A stretch of DNA of 64,000 nucleotides, taken from positions 657,372 through 721,371 of the forward strand of contig NZ_JALKBE010000001.1 of NCBI RefSeq assembly GCF_023015885.1. Direction: 5' to 3'. Origin of the DNA: Aliiroseovarius sp. S1123. Its GTDB lineage: Bacteria; Pseudomonadota; Alphaproteobacteria; Rhodobacterales; Rhodobacteraceae. How positions within the stretch are numbered: the stretch's first letter is position 1; each line of letters opens with the position of its first letter. The position numbers were made by a program, and so were the translations under genes. Of the stretch, positions 34,676-43,668 are shown piece after piece. Under the pieces are notes generated by a model. That model searched no databases and was not told the DNA's origin. It saw only the letters and a list, made by a program, of their open reading frames with translations.

Positions 34676-37597
34676 ATGGCAAAGAAGATGCTTATCGACG
34701 CCACCCACGCCGAGGAAACTCGGGTTGTGGTGGTTGACGGGAACAAGGTTGAAGAATTTGACTTTGAATCCGAAAACAAACGCCAGCTTGCTGGCAACAT
34801 TTATCTGGCAAAAGTAACACGAGTCGAACCGTCGCTTCAGGCGGCGTTTGTTGACTACGGCGGAAATCGCCACGGGTTCCTGGCCTTCTCGGAAATCCAT
34901 CCGGACTATTATCAGATCCCGGTCGCCGACCGCGAAGCGTTGCTGGAAGAAGAGCGCGCCTTTGCTGAAGCTATGGCCGCTGAAGACGAAAAGCCCAAAA
35001 CACGCCGCCGTCGCCGTTCGCGCACGCGTTCCAAAGCGGAAGAGACCAAGTCGGATGATGCGGTCGCCACCAAAGAGATTGATCAGTCCACCAGTGGGAT
35101 GGATGTAATTGATCTGGATGATGGTGGATCGGATCTCGACGAAGGCCATTCGCCGATGGATCTGGTTGCCGAAACCCCGGTGGAAGAGCCTGTAGAAGAC
35201 ACAGCTGTTGACGCTGCTTCGGATGCGGCTGAGACTGTCGCAGTAGCTGAAGCCTCTGAAGACGACGTGGTCGAGACGGCAGATGCCGAACAGGCACCTG
35301 CTGCTGACGCAGGCGATGACGCCGCCAAAGCCAGCGACGATGATGACGACGCCGGTGATGACAGCGACGACGAAGACGACGAAGACGAGCCGCTGGAAGC
35401 GTCCGAGAAGGATGACCAGATCGAGCGCGTTGCTGATGACGATTCGACCGATGATATCCGTCCGCGCCGCAAGCCGCGTCCGAAGCGTTATAAGATCCAG
35501 GAAGTGATCAAGGTTCGCCAGATCCTTCTGGTTCAGGTCGTGAAAGAAGAGCGTGGCAATAAAGGCGCTGCCCTGACCACCTATCTGTCGCTGGCCGGTC
35601 GCTACTGCGTGCTTATGCCCAACACCGCACGCGGTGGCGGGATCAGCCGCAAGATCACCAATGCCGCCGACCGTAAGAAGCTGAAAGAAATCGCAGCCGA
35701 GATCGATGTGCCGAAGGGTGCCGGTCTGATCGTTCGGACCGCCGGGGCCAAGCGCACCAAGACCGAGATCAAGCGCGACTATGAATACCTTCAACGCCTG
35801 TGGGAACAGATCCGCGAGCTGACGCTGGAATCCATCGCGCCCGCTAAGATTTACGAAGAAGGCAACCTGATCAAACGCACGATCCGTGACCTGTATTCGC
35901 GCGAGATCGATGAAGTGTTTGTCGAAGGCGAGGCTGGCTATCGCGTGGCCAAGGACTTCATGAAGATGATCATGCCGTCCCACGCCAAGAACGTGAAGCA
36001 CTATACAGACGCCATGCCGCTGTTCGCGCGCTATCAGGTGGAAAGCTATCTGTCGGGCATGTTCAATCCGACCGTTCAGCTGAAATCCGGTGGCTATATC
36101 GTGATCGGTGTGACCGAAGCTTTGGTCGCGATCGACGTGAACTCGGGCCGAGCCACCAAAGAAGGTTCGATCGAGGAAACCGCGCTGAAGACCAACCTTG
36201 AGGCCGCAGAAGAAGTGGCGCGTCAGCTGCGTCTGCGCGACCTTGCAGGCCTGATCGTGATCGACTTCATCGACATGGACGAGCGTCGCAACAACACTGC
36301 CGTTGAAAAGCGGATGAAGGACAAGCTGAAGACCGACCGCGCCCGCATTCAAGTGGGCCGCATCTCGGGCTTTGGTCTGATGGAAATGAGCCGTCAGCGT
36401 TTGCGCCCCGGCATGATTGAGGCAACGACTCAGCCTTGTAACCATTGTCACGGCACGGGTCTGATCCGCTCGGATGACAACCTTGCCCTGAACATCCTGC
36501 GTCAGCTGGAAGAAGAAGGCGTGCGTCGTCGCTCGCGCGAGGTTCTGGTGAAGGCGCCGATCGGCATCGTGAACTTCCTGATGAACAACAAGCGCGAGCA
36601 TATCGCGCAGATCGAAGCCCGTTATGGCATGTCGGTACGGATCGAAGCTGATCCGTTCCTGATTTCGCCGGACTACACAATCGAGAAGTTCAAGACCGCC
36701 ACGCGCGTGGTGCCAGATGCGGCGCCTGTCGTGTCCGTGGATGCGTCCATCATGGCGGACATTGATGACGTCGAAGAGGCCGAGGTGATTTCGGAAGAGA
36801 CACCGGAAGTCGAAGGTGAGGATAAGCCCAAGAAGCGCCGTCGTCGTCGCCGTCGTCGTCGCGGTCGCGGTGGAGATGATCTTCAAGAGAACGGTCAGAT
36901 CGAGAACGGAGACGCCGAGCAAGCTGTTTCGGATGATGACGTAGAAGCAGAGTCCGCTTCGGACGCAGAGGACGCTCCGAAAGAGGCTGCTGAGGATGCG
37001 ACGGAAGAAAAGCCCAAGCGCAAGCGCGCCACCCGGTCACGTAAGAAGACCAACGAGGTTGCGGCGGACGCTGAAGGCACTGACGCTGTTGCGACCGAGG
37101 CCGTAGAGGCTGAAGCCCCTGCCGAGGAAGAAAAGCCCAAGAAGCCCGCGCGCAAGCGTCGGACGTCGAAGGCGAAGGCCGAGGAAGAGGCGAAAGTTGC
37201 TGAAGCTGAAGCTGAAGCGGTCAAGCCTAAAGCCACGGAAGAGGCAACCGAAGAAAAGCCCAAGCGTAAGCGGGCCAGCCGCGCGAAGAAGCCGAAGGCG
37301 GACGACGCTCCGGCAGAGGCTGAAGCCGAGGCCAAGGCAGAAGACGCGCCGGCTGAGGACGAAAAGCCGAAGAAGCCTGCTCGCAAACGCGCGCCGCGCA
37401 AGAAGGCTGAACCGGTTGCGGAAGAAGCCGTACCCGCGCCAGAAGAGGCCCCCGCTGCAGAACCAGCGCCGGCCCAGGTTGAGGTTGCCGTGGCCGAAGC
37501 TCCGGCAGTTTCCCCGGAACCCGCACCGGTGGTTGAGGTCGCCTCAGACGAGCCGCCCAAACCTAAGCGAAAAGGGTGGTGGTCGCTGAACCGCTAA
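34676..37597 (+). CDS. rne: Ribonuclease E
   Basis: RNase E is the main endoribonuclease of mRNA decay and rRNA/tRNA processing and the scaffold of the degradosome. The 973-residue protein begins with MAKKMLIDATHAEET, then the S1 domain (NIYLAKVTRVEPSLQAAFVD), which is interrupted by an insertion of about 180 residues that is strongly acidic (runs such as DDDDDAGDDSDDEDDEDE). The S1 end, the RNase H-like and catalytic parts follow (IDVNSGRATKE, VIDFIDMDERRNN), with the zinc link CNHCHGTG. The C-terminal 240 residues are disordered, with K/R-rich units (EEKPKRKRATR, EEKPKKPARKR and two more) between acidic stretches. The start at 34676 was chosen on the conserved N-terminus. Confidence 0.95.
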   Translation: MAKKMLIDATHAEETRVVVVDGNKVEEFDFESENKRQLAGNIYLAKVTRVEPSLQAAFVDYGGNRHGFLAFSEIHPDYYQIPVADREALLEEERAFAEAMAAEDEKPKTRRRRRSRTRSKAEETKSDDAVATKEIDQSTSGMDVIDLDDGGSDLDEGHSPMDLVAETPVEEPVEDTAVDAASDAAETVAVAEASEDDVVETADAEQAPAADAGDDAAKASDDDDDAGDDSDDEDDEDEPLEASEKDDQIERVADDDSTDDIRPRRKPRPKRYKIQEVIKVRQILLVQVVKEERGNKGAALTTYLSLAGRYCVLMPNTARGGGISRKITNAADRKKLKEIAAEIDVPKGAGLIVRTAGAKRTKTEIKRDYEYLQRLWEQIRELTLESIAPAKIYEEGNLIKRTIRDLYSREIDEVFVEGEAGYRVAKDFMKMIMPSHAKNVKHYTDAMPLFARYQVESYLSGMFNPTVQLKSGGYIVIGVTEALVAIDVNSGRATKEGSIEETALKTNLEAAEEVARQLRLRDLAGLIVIDFIDMDERRNNTAVEKRMKDKLKTDRARIQVGRISGFGLMEMSRQRLRPGMIEATTQPCNHCHGTGLIRSDDNLALNILRQLEEEGVRRRSREVLVKAPIGIVNFLMNNKREHIAQIEARYGMSVRIEADPFLISPDYTIEKFKTATRVVPDAAPVVSVDASIMADIDDVEEAEVISEETPEVEGEDKPKKRRRRRRRRRGRGGDDLQENGQIENGDAEQAVSDDDVEAESASDAEDAPKEAAEDATEEKPKRKRATRSRKKTNEVAADAEGTDAVATEAVEAEAPAEEEKPKKPARKRRTSKAKAEEEAKVAEAEAEAVKPKATEEATEEKPKRKRASRAKKPKADDAPAEAEAEAKAEDAPAEDEKPKKPARKRAPRKKAEPVAEEAVPAPEEAPAAEPAPAQVEVAVAEAPAVSPEPAPVVEVASDEPPKPKRKGWWSLNR

Positions 37598-37623
37598 TCC
37601 AAAGCACAGAAAGAAACAGAAAG

Positions 37624-37653
37624 AAAAAGCCGGGCAAATCGCCCGGCTTTTTT
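37624..37653. terminator. Bidirectional intrinsic terminator between rne and the TusA-like gene
   Basis: AAAAAGCCGGGC-AAATC-GCCCGGCTTTTTT has a seven-base GC stem flanked by A and T runs, so it can serve rne on the plus strand and the convergent gene ending at 37657. Confidence 0.88.
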
Positions 37654-37656
37654 CGT

Positions 37657-37893
37657 TCATCCGTGCTTGATGAAGTAATAGGTCACGCCGACCGGACCGG
37701 ATGTCTCATCCTGCCCCACAAGCTCGTGCCCTTGTTCGGCGCAGAAATGCGGCACGTCGATCACGGCAGCGGGGTCGGTGGCTTGCAATCGTAGGATTTG
37801 CCCCTTCTCAAGCGATTTCAGTCGCTTACGGGCTTTCAAAACGGGCAGGGGGCACAAAAGCCCGATGGCATCCAGATCGTCATCATAGGTCAT
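37657..37893 (-). CDS. TusA-family sulfurtransferase
   Basis: This 78-residue protein has the TusA/SirA two-layer fold: LDAIGLLCPLPVLKARKRL with the conserved Cys-Pro at the start of the first helix, then LQATDPAAVIDVPHFCAEQGHELV. It carries persulfide sulfur for tRNA thiolation or other sulfur relay; the exact partner is not identifiable. The start at 37893 has AAGGAA upstream. It is divergent from ccdA, a pairing that suggests a link to thiol metabolism. Confidence 0.88.
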   Translation of the reverse strand: MTYDDDLDAIGLLCPLPVLKARKRLKSLEKGQILRLQATDPAAVIDVPHFCAEQGHELVGQDETSGPVGVTYYFIKHG

Positions 37894-38009
37894 GATTTTC
37901 CTTAACCGCTGCGCAAATCGCTGTCCATCTTCCACGAGATCGCAATTTGTCGCGCAGATGTGACAAAGCGGCAGGTGACGTCGCCCGAATCCCGCGCTAT
38001 GTGAAGCTT

Positions 38010-38762
38010 ATGTTTGGAATTGAACTGATCGACGCAAGCCTTGTGCCTGCCCTGACCATCGCGTTTATCGCGGGGATCCTGAGCTTCCTCAGTCCCTGCG
38101 TGCTGCCCATCGTGCCGCCCTATCTGGCCTATATGTCCGGGGTCAGCATGTCAGAAATGAACGACCGTGGTTCGGGCAGAGGCAAGGTTCTTCTGGCCGC
38201 GCTCTTCTTCGTAATGGGCCTGTCGACGGTGTTCCTGTTTCTGGGCTTCGCGGCCTCGGCCTTCGGGGCGATGTTTTTGGCCAATCAGACGCTCTTTGCG
38301 GGCATCGCAGGTGTGGTTGTCATGGTCTTTGGCGCGCATTTCCTCGGTGTGATCTCGATCCCGTTTCTGAACCGTGAAGCGCGGTTGGACGCGGGGGATC
38401 AAGGCGGCAGCGCCTTTGGGGCATACCTGCTTGGGTTGGCCTTTGCCTTTGGCTGGACGCCGTGCATTGGACCTCAGTTGGGCGCCATTCTGGCACTGGC
38501 TGCCAGCGAAGGATCGGTTGCGCGTGGGACGTTTCTTTTGGCCGTTTATGCCATCGGACTTGGCATTCCCTTCCTGTTGTTTGCCGCCTTCTTTGCACGC
38601 CTCGGGGGGCTGATGGCCTTCATGAAGCGCCATATGGAGCGGATCGAGCGGATCATGGGCCTGCTTCTGTGGACCATTGGATTGTTGATGCTGACGGGCG
38701 GTTTCTCGCGCTTTTCCTATTGGCTGCTCGAGATTTTTCCGGCCATGGCGACACTGGGCTAA
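38010..38762 (+). CDS. ccdA: Cytochrome c biogenesis protein CcdA
   Basis: CcdA passes electrons from cytoplasmic thioredoxin across the inner membrane to periplasmic thiol reductants for cytochrome c maturation. It is 250 residues with six membrane segments. The two redox cysteines sit in FLSPCVLPIVPPYL (first segment) and GWTPCIGPQLG (fourth segment), as in the family. The start is MFGIELIDASL at 38010; a ribosome site is weak there and the frame extends to 37947. It is divergent from the TusA-like gene. Confidence 0.92.
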   Translation: MFGIELIDASLVPALTIAFIAGILSFLSPCVLPIVPPYLAYMSGVSMSEMNDRGSGRGKVLLAALFFVMGLSTVFLFLGFAASAFGAMFLANQTLFAGIAGVVVMVFGAHFLGVISIPFLNREARLDAGDQGGSAFGAYLLGLAFAFGWTPCIGPQLGAILALAASEGSVARGTFLLAVYAIGLGIPFLLFAAFFARLGGLMAFMKRHMERIERIMGLLLWTIGLLMLTGGFSRFSYWLLEIFPAMATLG

Positions 38763-38843
38763 TTTGGCCCGCAAATTCTGCAAGCCGGGGGTTATGTCCT
38801 TAACCATTCCGGTTTAATCTGCCGCAAACGACAGGCCGGGCAG

Positions 38844-40088
38844 ATGACCAAAAACGCCGACACATTGAAAATCGTGCGCCGTCGCCGGGTGTTCTACATC
38901 CCCGGCTATGACCCGATTCATCCCCGCCGCTATCGCGAGCTTTACCGCACCGAAGGGGCCGCGCAAGCCGAGGTCTCGGGCTACCAGATTGACCTGATTG
39001 GACGACAAGGCGCGGCCACCTATGGTTGGCAGGTACTTGGCCGCATTGATGGTCACGAGGTCGAAGCCGAGTTCGATGTGCTGGTCTGGTCCGACATCGT
39101 GCGCGACAGCATGGAACTGAACATCGCGCAGACCTACCTGATGATGGCCCGTACCGCGTGGACCTATATCAGCACGGGGACGCTCCGGCGGTTGATGTGG
39201 CTGCGTAAAGGGCCAGTGATTGCGGCGCTCTATCCGGTTGTCGCGCTGATCCTGCAACTGATCTTGGCGCTGGTTGTCGGTGGGATCCTTGGTGGGCTGG
39301 TCGAGTGGATCGTAAGCGGGCTGTCGCCGCTTCTGGGGTCTATTCTGGGCTGGGTGGTGATGCTGGCGACTGCCGCGGCCTTGCTGATCTGGTTCCGCAA
39401 AATCGATAACAAGCTGTTCATTTACTACCTTATGCATGACTACAGCTATTCGGCCTCGACCAAGGGCGCCAATCCGCCGGAACTAGAAGCGCGGATGGCC
39501 CAGTTTGGCGATCAGATTGCCGAGGCGCTGGCGACGGATGTCGACGAGGTGCTGGTGATCGGCCATAGCTCGGGCGCGCATTTGGGGGTGTCGATCCTGT
39601 CGGATCTTTTGGCGCAGGGCAGGGTGCGGGAAGATGGACCGCAGCTGAATTTCCTGACCCTTGGCCAAGTGGTTCCGATGGTCAGCTTTCTGCCCAAGGC
39701 CGGGCGTCTGCGGCGCGACCTGAACCGGCTCAGCCAGCAGGACCAGATCGCGTGGGTGGATGTCACCGCACCGGGGGATGGCTGTGCTTTTGCGCTGTGT
39801 GACCCGGTGTCGGTGTCGGGCGTCGCACCAGAACGCGGCAAGCGCTGGCCTTTGGTGTTTTCGGCCGCTTTCACGCGGTCCCTGTCGCCCGAACGCTGGG
39901 CCGCGCTGCGCTGGCGCTTTTTCCGGCTGCATTTTCAGTATCTCTGCGCCTTTGATCGCCCGCGGGATTATGATTATTTCCAGATCACCGCCGGACCTAA
40001 GACGCTGCGGGATCGGTATCGGGGGCGGTCGCCTTCGAAAAGCCGTATTGACGTTCCGGCCTCGAAATACAGATCAATGGTACCATGA
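38844..40088 (+). CDS. Membrane-anchored alpha/beta-hydrolase-like protein
   Basis: This 414-residue protein has two adjacent transmembrane segments (about residues 130-190, AALYPVVALILQLILALVVGG and GSILGWVVMLATAAALLIW). The lipase-type nucleophile elbow is GHSSGAH (residues about 238-244) after a DEVLVIG strand; a downstream WVDVTAPGDGC could supply the Asp. The N-terminus (RRRRVFYIPGYDPIHPRRYRELY) is distinctive. No precise family is recalled. Its stop overlaps the start of the P450 gene (ATGA), so the two are co-translated and probably act in one pathway on a hydrophobic ester or amide. Confidence 0.7.
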   Translation: MTKNADTLKIVRRRRVFYIPGYDPIHPRRYRELYRTEGAAQAEVSGYQIDLIGRQGAATYGWQVLGRIDGHEVEAEFDVLVWSDIVRDSMELNIAQTYLMMARTAWTYISTGTLRRLMWLRKGPVIAALYPVVALILQLILALVVGGILGGLVEWIVSGLSPLLGSILGWVVMLATAAALLIWFRKIDNKLFIYYLMHDYSYSASTKGANPPELEARMAQFGDQIAEALATDVDEVLVIGHSSGAHLGVSILSDLLAQGRVREDGPQLNFLTLGQVVPMVSFLPKAGRLRRDLNRLSQQDQIAWVDVTAPGDGCAFALCDPVSVSGVAPERGKRWPLVFSAAFTRSLSPERWAALRWRFFRLHFQYLCAFDRPRDYDYFQITAGPKTLRDRYRGRSPSKSRIDVPASKYRSMVP

Positions 40089-41458
40089 CGGATCCTTTGC
40101 CTCCCAAGCCGCCTTCGCGCCCCGGTCGGGTGTCTCTGTGGCGCTATGCAAAGCTGTTTCGCAAGGACATACTCTCGGCCCAGCCCGCCCGTCTTTACCG
40201 CGCGTGGATGGCCGAGTTTCGGACCCCGTTTTTCCGCAGCTATATGTGCAATGATCCTGAACTGGTTGATCTGGTGTTGAAGGGACGCCCGGACGACTTT
40301 CCGAAATCCGACCGGATCCGCGAGGGGCTCGCACCGCTCTTGGGCAACTCGGTCTTTGTCACCAATGGCGAGGTGTGGAAGCGCCAACGGCGCATTATCG
40401 ACCCAGCCTTTGAAGGTGGCCGCCTGCGCGAGATCTTCCCGGCCATGTGGGACGCTGCCAACGCTGCTGTCGTGCGGTTTGAGGCGCATGCGAACGGCAA
40501 GCCGGTCGAGATCGAAAGCCACACTAGCCATGCTGCCGCTGATGTGATCTTCCGCACGCTGTTTTCGATCCCGATCGAGCACGAGGTCGCAAGTCGCGTC
40601 TTTGCCGAGTTCAAGGATCACCAGCGCACGCAGCCGGTGTTGAACCTTGGGGCATTTCTGCCGCTGCCCAAATGGTTCCCGCGCTTTCATAGGCGCGACA
40701 CCAAGCGGACGGCCAAGGTTATTCGCGGCTTGATCCAGCAGCTGACACAGGACCGGATGCAGGCCATTCAGGAGGGCACCGCGCCGGACGATCTGGCCAC
40801 CAAGATTATGACCACGCCAGATCCGGAATCAGGCGTGTGTTTTGACGCGGACGAGATGGTCGATCAGGTCGCCATTTTCTTTTTGGCGGGCCACGAAACC
40901 AGCGCCTCGGCCTTGGCATGGGCGCTCTATCTTCTGGCGCTCTATCCTGATTGGCAGGATCGGGTGGCCCAAGAGGCGCAGGAGCAGATCGACCCCGAGA
41001 AGGCCTATTTCTCGGTCATGTCCAAGCTGCGCCAGTCGCGGGACGTATTTCGCGAAACCATGCGCCTTTATCCTCCGGTGCCGATGATGGTGCGCGAGAC
41101 CACTTGCCCCGAGCGTTTCCGCGCCCGCAAAGTGCCCGTGGGCAGCCAGATCGTCCTTAGCCCTTGGCATCTGCATCGCCATGAACGCCTATGGGATCAG
41201 CCCGACGCCTTCGATCCGGAGCGGTTCCAGACGCCTAACGGGAAAGAGTGCCTGCGCGATGCCTATATCCCGTTCTCGGCCGGGCAACGGGTCTGTCCGG
41301 GCTCGGGCTTTGCCATGATCGAAGGGCCGTTGATCCTGTCGATGCTGGTGCGGTCTTATCGGTTTGAATTGGTCAAGGATCGCCCCGCCATGCCCGTTGC
41401 GCATTTGACTGTGCGGGGCAAGGACGGGATATGGTTGAAGATAATGCCGCGAACGTAG
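40085..41458 (+). CDS. Cytochrome P450
   Basis: This 457-residue soluble P450 has all signature elements: the I-helix AGHETSAS, the K-helix ETMR (ExxR), the PERF-type motif FDPERF, and the heme loop FSAGQRVCPGSGF with Cys 404. The N-terminus is not hydrophobic. The sequence is closer to the CYP4/CYP102-like branch of long-chain substrates, judged by motif form only. It overlaps the upstream membrane hydrolase gene by 4 bases. No ferredoxin or reductase gene is near. Substrate unknown. Confidence 0.93.
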   Translation: MTDPLPPKPPSRPGRVSLWRYAKLFRKDILSAQPARLYRAWMAEFRTPFFRSYMCNDPELVDLVLKGRPDDFPKSDRIREGLAPLLGNSVFVTNGEVWKRQRRIIDPAFEGGRLREIFPAMWDAANAAVVRFEAHANGKPVEIESHTSHAAADVIFRTLFSIPIEHEVASRVFAEFKDHQRTQPVLNLGAFLPLPKWFPRFHRRDTKRTAKVIRGLIQQLTQDRMQAIQEGTAPDDLATKIMTTPDPESGVCFDADEMVDQVAIFFLAGHETSASALAWALYLLALYPDWQDRVAQEAQEQIDPEKAYFSVMSKLRQSRDVFRETMRLYPPVPMMVRETTCPERFRARKVPVGSQIVLSPWHLHRHERLWDQPDAFDPERFQTPNGKECLRDAYIPFSAGQRVCPGSGFAMIEGPLILSMLVRSYRFELVKDRPAMPVAHLTVRGKDGIWLKIMPRT

Positions 41459-41504
41459 CACGGGAAATTGCAATTTCCCGTTTCGTATTCTTGCAGGAAA
41501 ACGG

Positions 41505-41732
41505 CTAGACCACGCGACGGATCGGTTCTTGATTGCAGAAGATCACCAACTGACCGGCATTCTCGACTGCGTGATAGCCGCGTCGTCGAAGTTCATCCTC
41601 GAAGCGATCACGACCAACATAGCGTTCAATATCGCGCAGCTTGCGTCTTATGACGGCGCCTTGGCGCGCGGCCTTCGAGCTGAAAAGATCGATCATCCAA
41701 GCGTCAGGCGTGAGAGGAGCAGGTACGGGCAT
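41505..41732 (-). CDS. Small conserved protein of unknown function
   Basis: This 75-residue product has a basic middle (SSKAARQGAVIRRKLRDIERYVGRDRFEDELRR, described in parts) and a C-terminal strand QLVIFCNQEPIRRV. I recall similar small proteins in Rhodobacteraceae, some carrying the label phosphoribosylanthranilate isomerase, but it is far too short for that barrel enzyme and has none of its motifs. It is the last of the fumC-side minus-strand genes, 34 bases after the ribbon-helix-helix gene. Confidence 0.6.
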   Translation of the reverse strand: MPVPAPLTPDAWMIDLFSSKAARQGAVIRRKLRDIERYVGRDRFEDELRRRGYHAVENAGQLVIFCNQEPIRRVV

Positions 41733-41766
41733 ACCGCCACGCTAGATCAGCTTGGTTAAGCCCGCG

Positions 41767-41979
41767 TTAACCGCGATAATAGTCCAGCACATACACCCGG
41801 ATGGCCGATGCCAATCCGCGATCCACGCCGCGCGCGTTGTCGATCTCGGCGGCCAATGCGTTTAACGGGAGTCCACGGGCACTTGCGATATCCTGAAAGG
41901 CTTTCCAGAACTCGGGCTCCAAGGAAACAGAGGTCCGGTGGCCGTGAAGGGTGAGGGAGTGTTTTGCTGGTCGGCTCAT
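41767..41979 (-). CDS. Ribbon-helix-helix domain protein
   Basis: This 70-residue protein fits the RHH_4 family: a beta strand (TSVSLEPEFW) followed by helix (KAFQDIASARG), then LPLNALAAEID and a C-terminal helix with AIRVYVLDYYR. Such proteins bind DNA as dimers through the strand; the target is not known. Its start overlaps the stop of the DUF4169 gene, indicating an operon with it and fumC. Confidence 0.8.
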   Translation of the reverse strand: MSRPAKHSLTLHGHRTSVSLEPEFWKAFQDIASARGLPLNALAAEIDNARGVDRGLASAIRVYVLDYYRG

Positions 41980-42158
41980 GTGTCACGATCCTGTTTGTGA
42001 CCGTCAAACAGACGTTTGATGCGCGCGGTTTCGGCTGTGTCCGCGTCTTTCTGGGCCTTGGTTCGACCAAATTTAACCGCGTTCTGATCTGCACGGGCCT
42101 TTTTATCGGCCCGCGCTTTGTCTTTTCGATACCGGTTCAGGTTGACCGGCTTTTCCAT
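41976..42158 (-). CDS. DUF4169 family protein
   Basis: This short (60-residue), highly charged protein starts with KPVNLNRYRKDKARADKKA and continues NAVKFGRTKAQKDAD, the pattern of DUF4169. Function is unknown. It is probably helical and nucleic-acid- or protein-binding. The start touches the fumC stop and its stop overlaps the ribbon-helix-helix start, so all three are translated in series. Confidence 0.8.
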   Translation of the reverse strand: MEKPVNLNRYRKDKARADKKARADQNAVKFGRTKAQKDADTAETARIKRLFDGHKQDRDT

Positions 42159-43552
42159 CAGGCTTTCGGGCCGATCATCTGCTCGGGGCGGACAACCTCG
42201 TCAAAGGTCTTCTCGTCCACGAAACCAAGCGCGATGGCCTCTTCCTTCAGGGTGGTGCCGTTCTTGTGTGCGGTCTTGGCCACTTTGGTCGCGTTGTCGT
42301 AACCAATGGTGGGCGCAAGGGCTGTCACCAGCATCAGGCTTTCCTTCATCAGCTTGTCGATGCGCGGCTCGTTGGCTTTGATGCCGTTCAGCATACGCTC
42401 GGTGAAGCTGTCCGTCGCGTCGCCCAGCAGTTGGATCGACTGCAGCAGGTTGTAGCTCATCATCGGGTTATAGACGTTGAGTTCAAAGTGCCCCTGCGAC
42501 CCTGCGAAAGTCATTGCGGCGTTGTTGCCCATGACGTGGGCGGCAACCTGCGTCAGCGCCTCGGCTTGTGTCGGGTTCACCTTGCCCGGCATGATCGACG
42601 AACCGGGTTCATTTTCCGGCAGGATCAGTTCGCCCAGACCAGACCGCGGGCCCGAGCCCAGGAAGCGGATGTCGTTGGCGATTTTATAGCAGGAACCGGC
42701 AACTGTGGCCAAAGCGCCCGACATGAAGACCATGGCGTCGTGGGCGGACAGGGCCTCGAATTTGTTCGGTGCGGTGACGAAGGGCAGGTCGGTGATGCGT
42801 GCCATGTTGGCGGCGACTTCCTCGCCCCAGCCCACTTTTGTGTTCAGGCCGGTACCAACGGCGGTACCGCCTTGTGCCAGCTCATAGATGCCGGGTAGGG
42901 CAGCTTTCACACGCGCGATGCCCTGACGGATCATGTGGGCGTAGCCCGAGAATTCCTGACCCAGTGTCAGAGGGGTCGCGTCCTGCGTGTGGGTGCGGCC
43001 GATCTTGATGATGTCTTTGAATTCTTCTTCCTTGGCCTCAAGGCCTTTCAGAAGCTTCTCCAGACCGGGTAGCAGCACGTCACGCACCGACATTGCGGTC
43101 GCGATATGCATGGCGGTCGGGAAGGTGTCGTTCGACGACTGACCCATGTTGCAGTGATCGTTCGGGTGAACGGGATCTTTCGAGCCGATGACGCCGCCCA
43201 TGATCTCGATCGCGCGGTTGGCGATCACTTCGTTGGCGTTCATGTTCGACTGGGTGCCCGAACCGGTCTGCCAGACCACCAGCGGGAAGTTGTCGTCAAA
43301 CTTGCCGGCAACCACTTCGCTTGCCGCCTGAATGACCGCATCCGCGATGTCGGCGTTCATGGCGCCCGAAGCTTTGTTCGCCTCGGCACAGGCCTGCTTG
43401 ATCACGCCAAGCGCGCGCACGATGGCGACGGGCTGTTTTTCCCAACCGATGGGGAAGTTCATGATCGAACGCTGCGTCTGAGCGCCCCAATACTTGTCGG
43501 AAGGAACCTCGAGCGGGCCAAAGCTGTCGGTTTCGGTGCGGGTCTGGGTCAT
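42158..43552 (-). CDS. fumC: Fumarate hydratase class II
   Basis: FumC interconverts fumarate and malate in the TCA cycle without an iron-sulfur cluster. The family signature [13 protein letters not shown] is intact, as are [31 protein letters not shown], and [16 protein letters not shown]. It is 464 residues. It is followed without a gap by DUF4169 and ribbon-helix-helix genes. sspB lies 750 bases upstream, a neighbourhood often seen in Alphaproteobacteria. Confidence 0.97.
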   Translation of the reverse strand: MTQTRTETDSFGPLEVPSDKYWGAQTQRSIMNFPIGWEKQPVAIVRALGVIKQACAEANKASGAMNADIADAVIQAASEVVAGKFDDNFPLVVWQTGSGTQSNMNANEVIANRAIEIMGGVIGSKDPVHPNDHCNMGQSSNDTFPTAMHIATAMSVRDVLLPGLEKLLKGLEAKEEEFKDIIKIGRTHTQDATPLTLGQEFSGYAHMIRQGIARVKAALPGIYELAQGGTAVGTGLNTKVGWGEEVAANMARITDLPFVTAPNKFEALSAHDAMVFMSGALATVAGSCYKIANDIRFLGSGPRSGLGELILPENEPGSSIMPGKVNPTQAEALTQVAAHVMGNNAAMTFAGSQGHFELNVYNPMMSYNLLQSIQLLGDATDSFTERMLNGIKANEPRIDKLMKESLMLVTALAPTIGYDNATKVAKTAHKNGTTLKEEAIALGFVDEKTFDEVVRPEQMIGPKA

Positions 43553-43626
43553 GTCTTTGCGCCTTTGTCAAAAATACCGGGTTCTTCATAGCGGAATGGG
43601 CGCAAAGTTCAATCCTGTATACCGTG

Positions 43627-43652
43627 GGATACCGCTAACGGTGGCGGTATCC
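43627..43652. terminator. Perfect hairpin between fumC and the methyltransferase gene
   Basis: GGATACCGC-TAACGGTG-GCGGTATCC is a nine-base perfect inverted repeat. On the minus strand it follows the methyltransferase stop at 43669 by 17 bases but lacks a T tract. It may be a factor-assisted terminator or an mRNA-stabilising hairpin. Confidence 0.4.
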
Positions 43653-43668
43653 TGTTTGTATTCCGGCC

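Noticed and set aside
41505..41732. Naming the 75-residue protein phosphoribosylanthranilate isomerase
   Set aside because: TrpF is a full TIM barrel of about 200 residues; this product has none of its motifs, so the name would be misleading.
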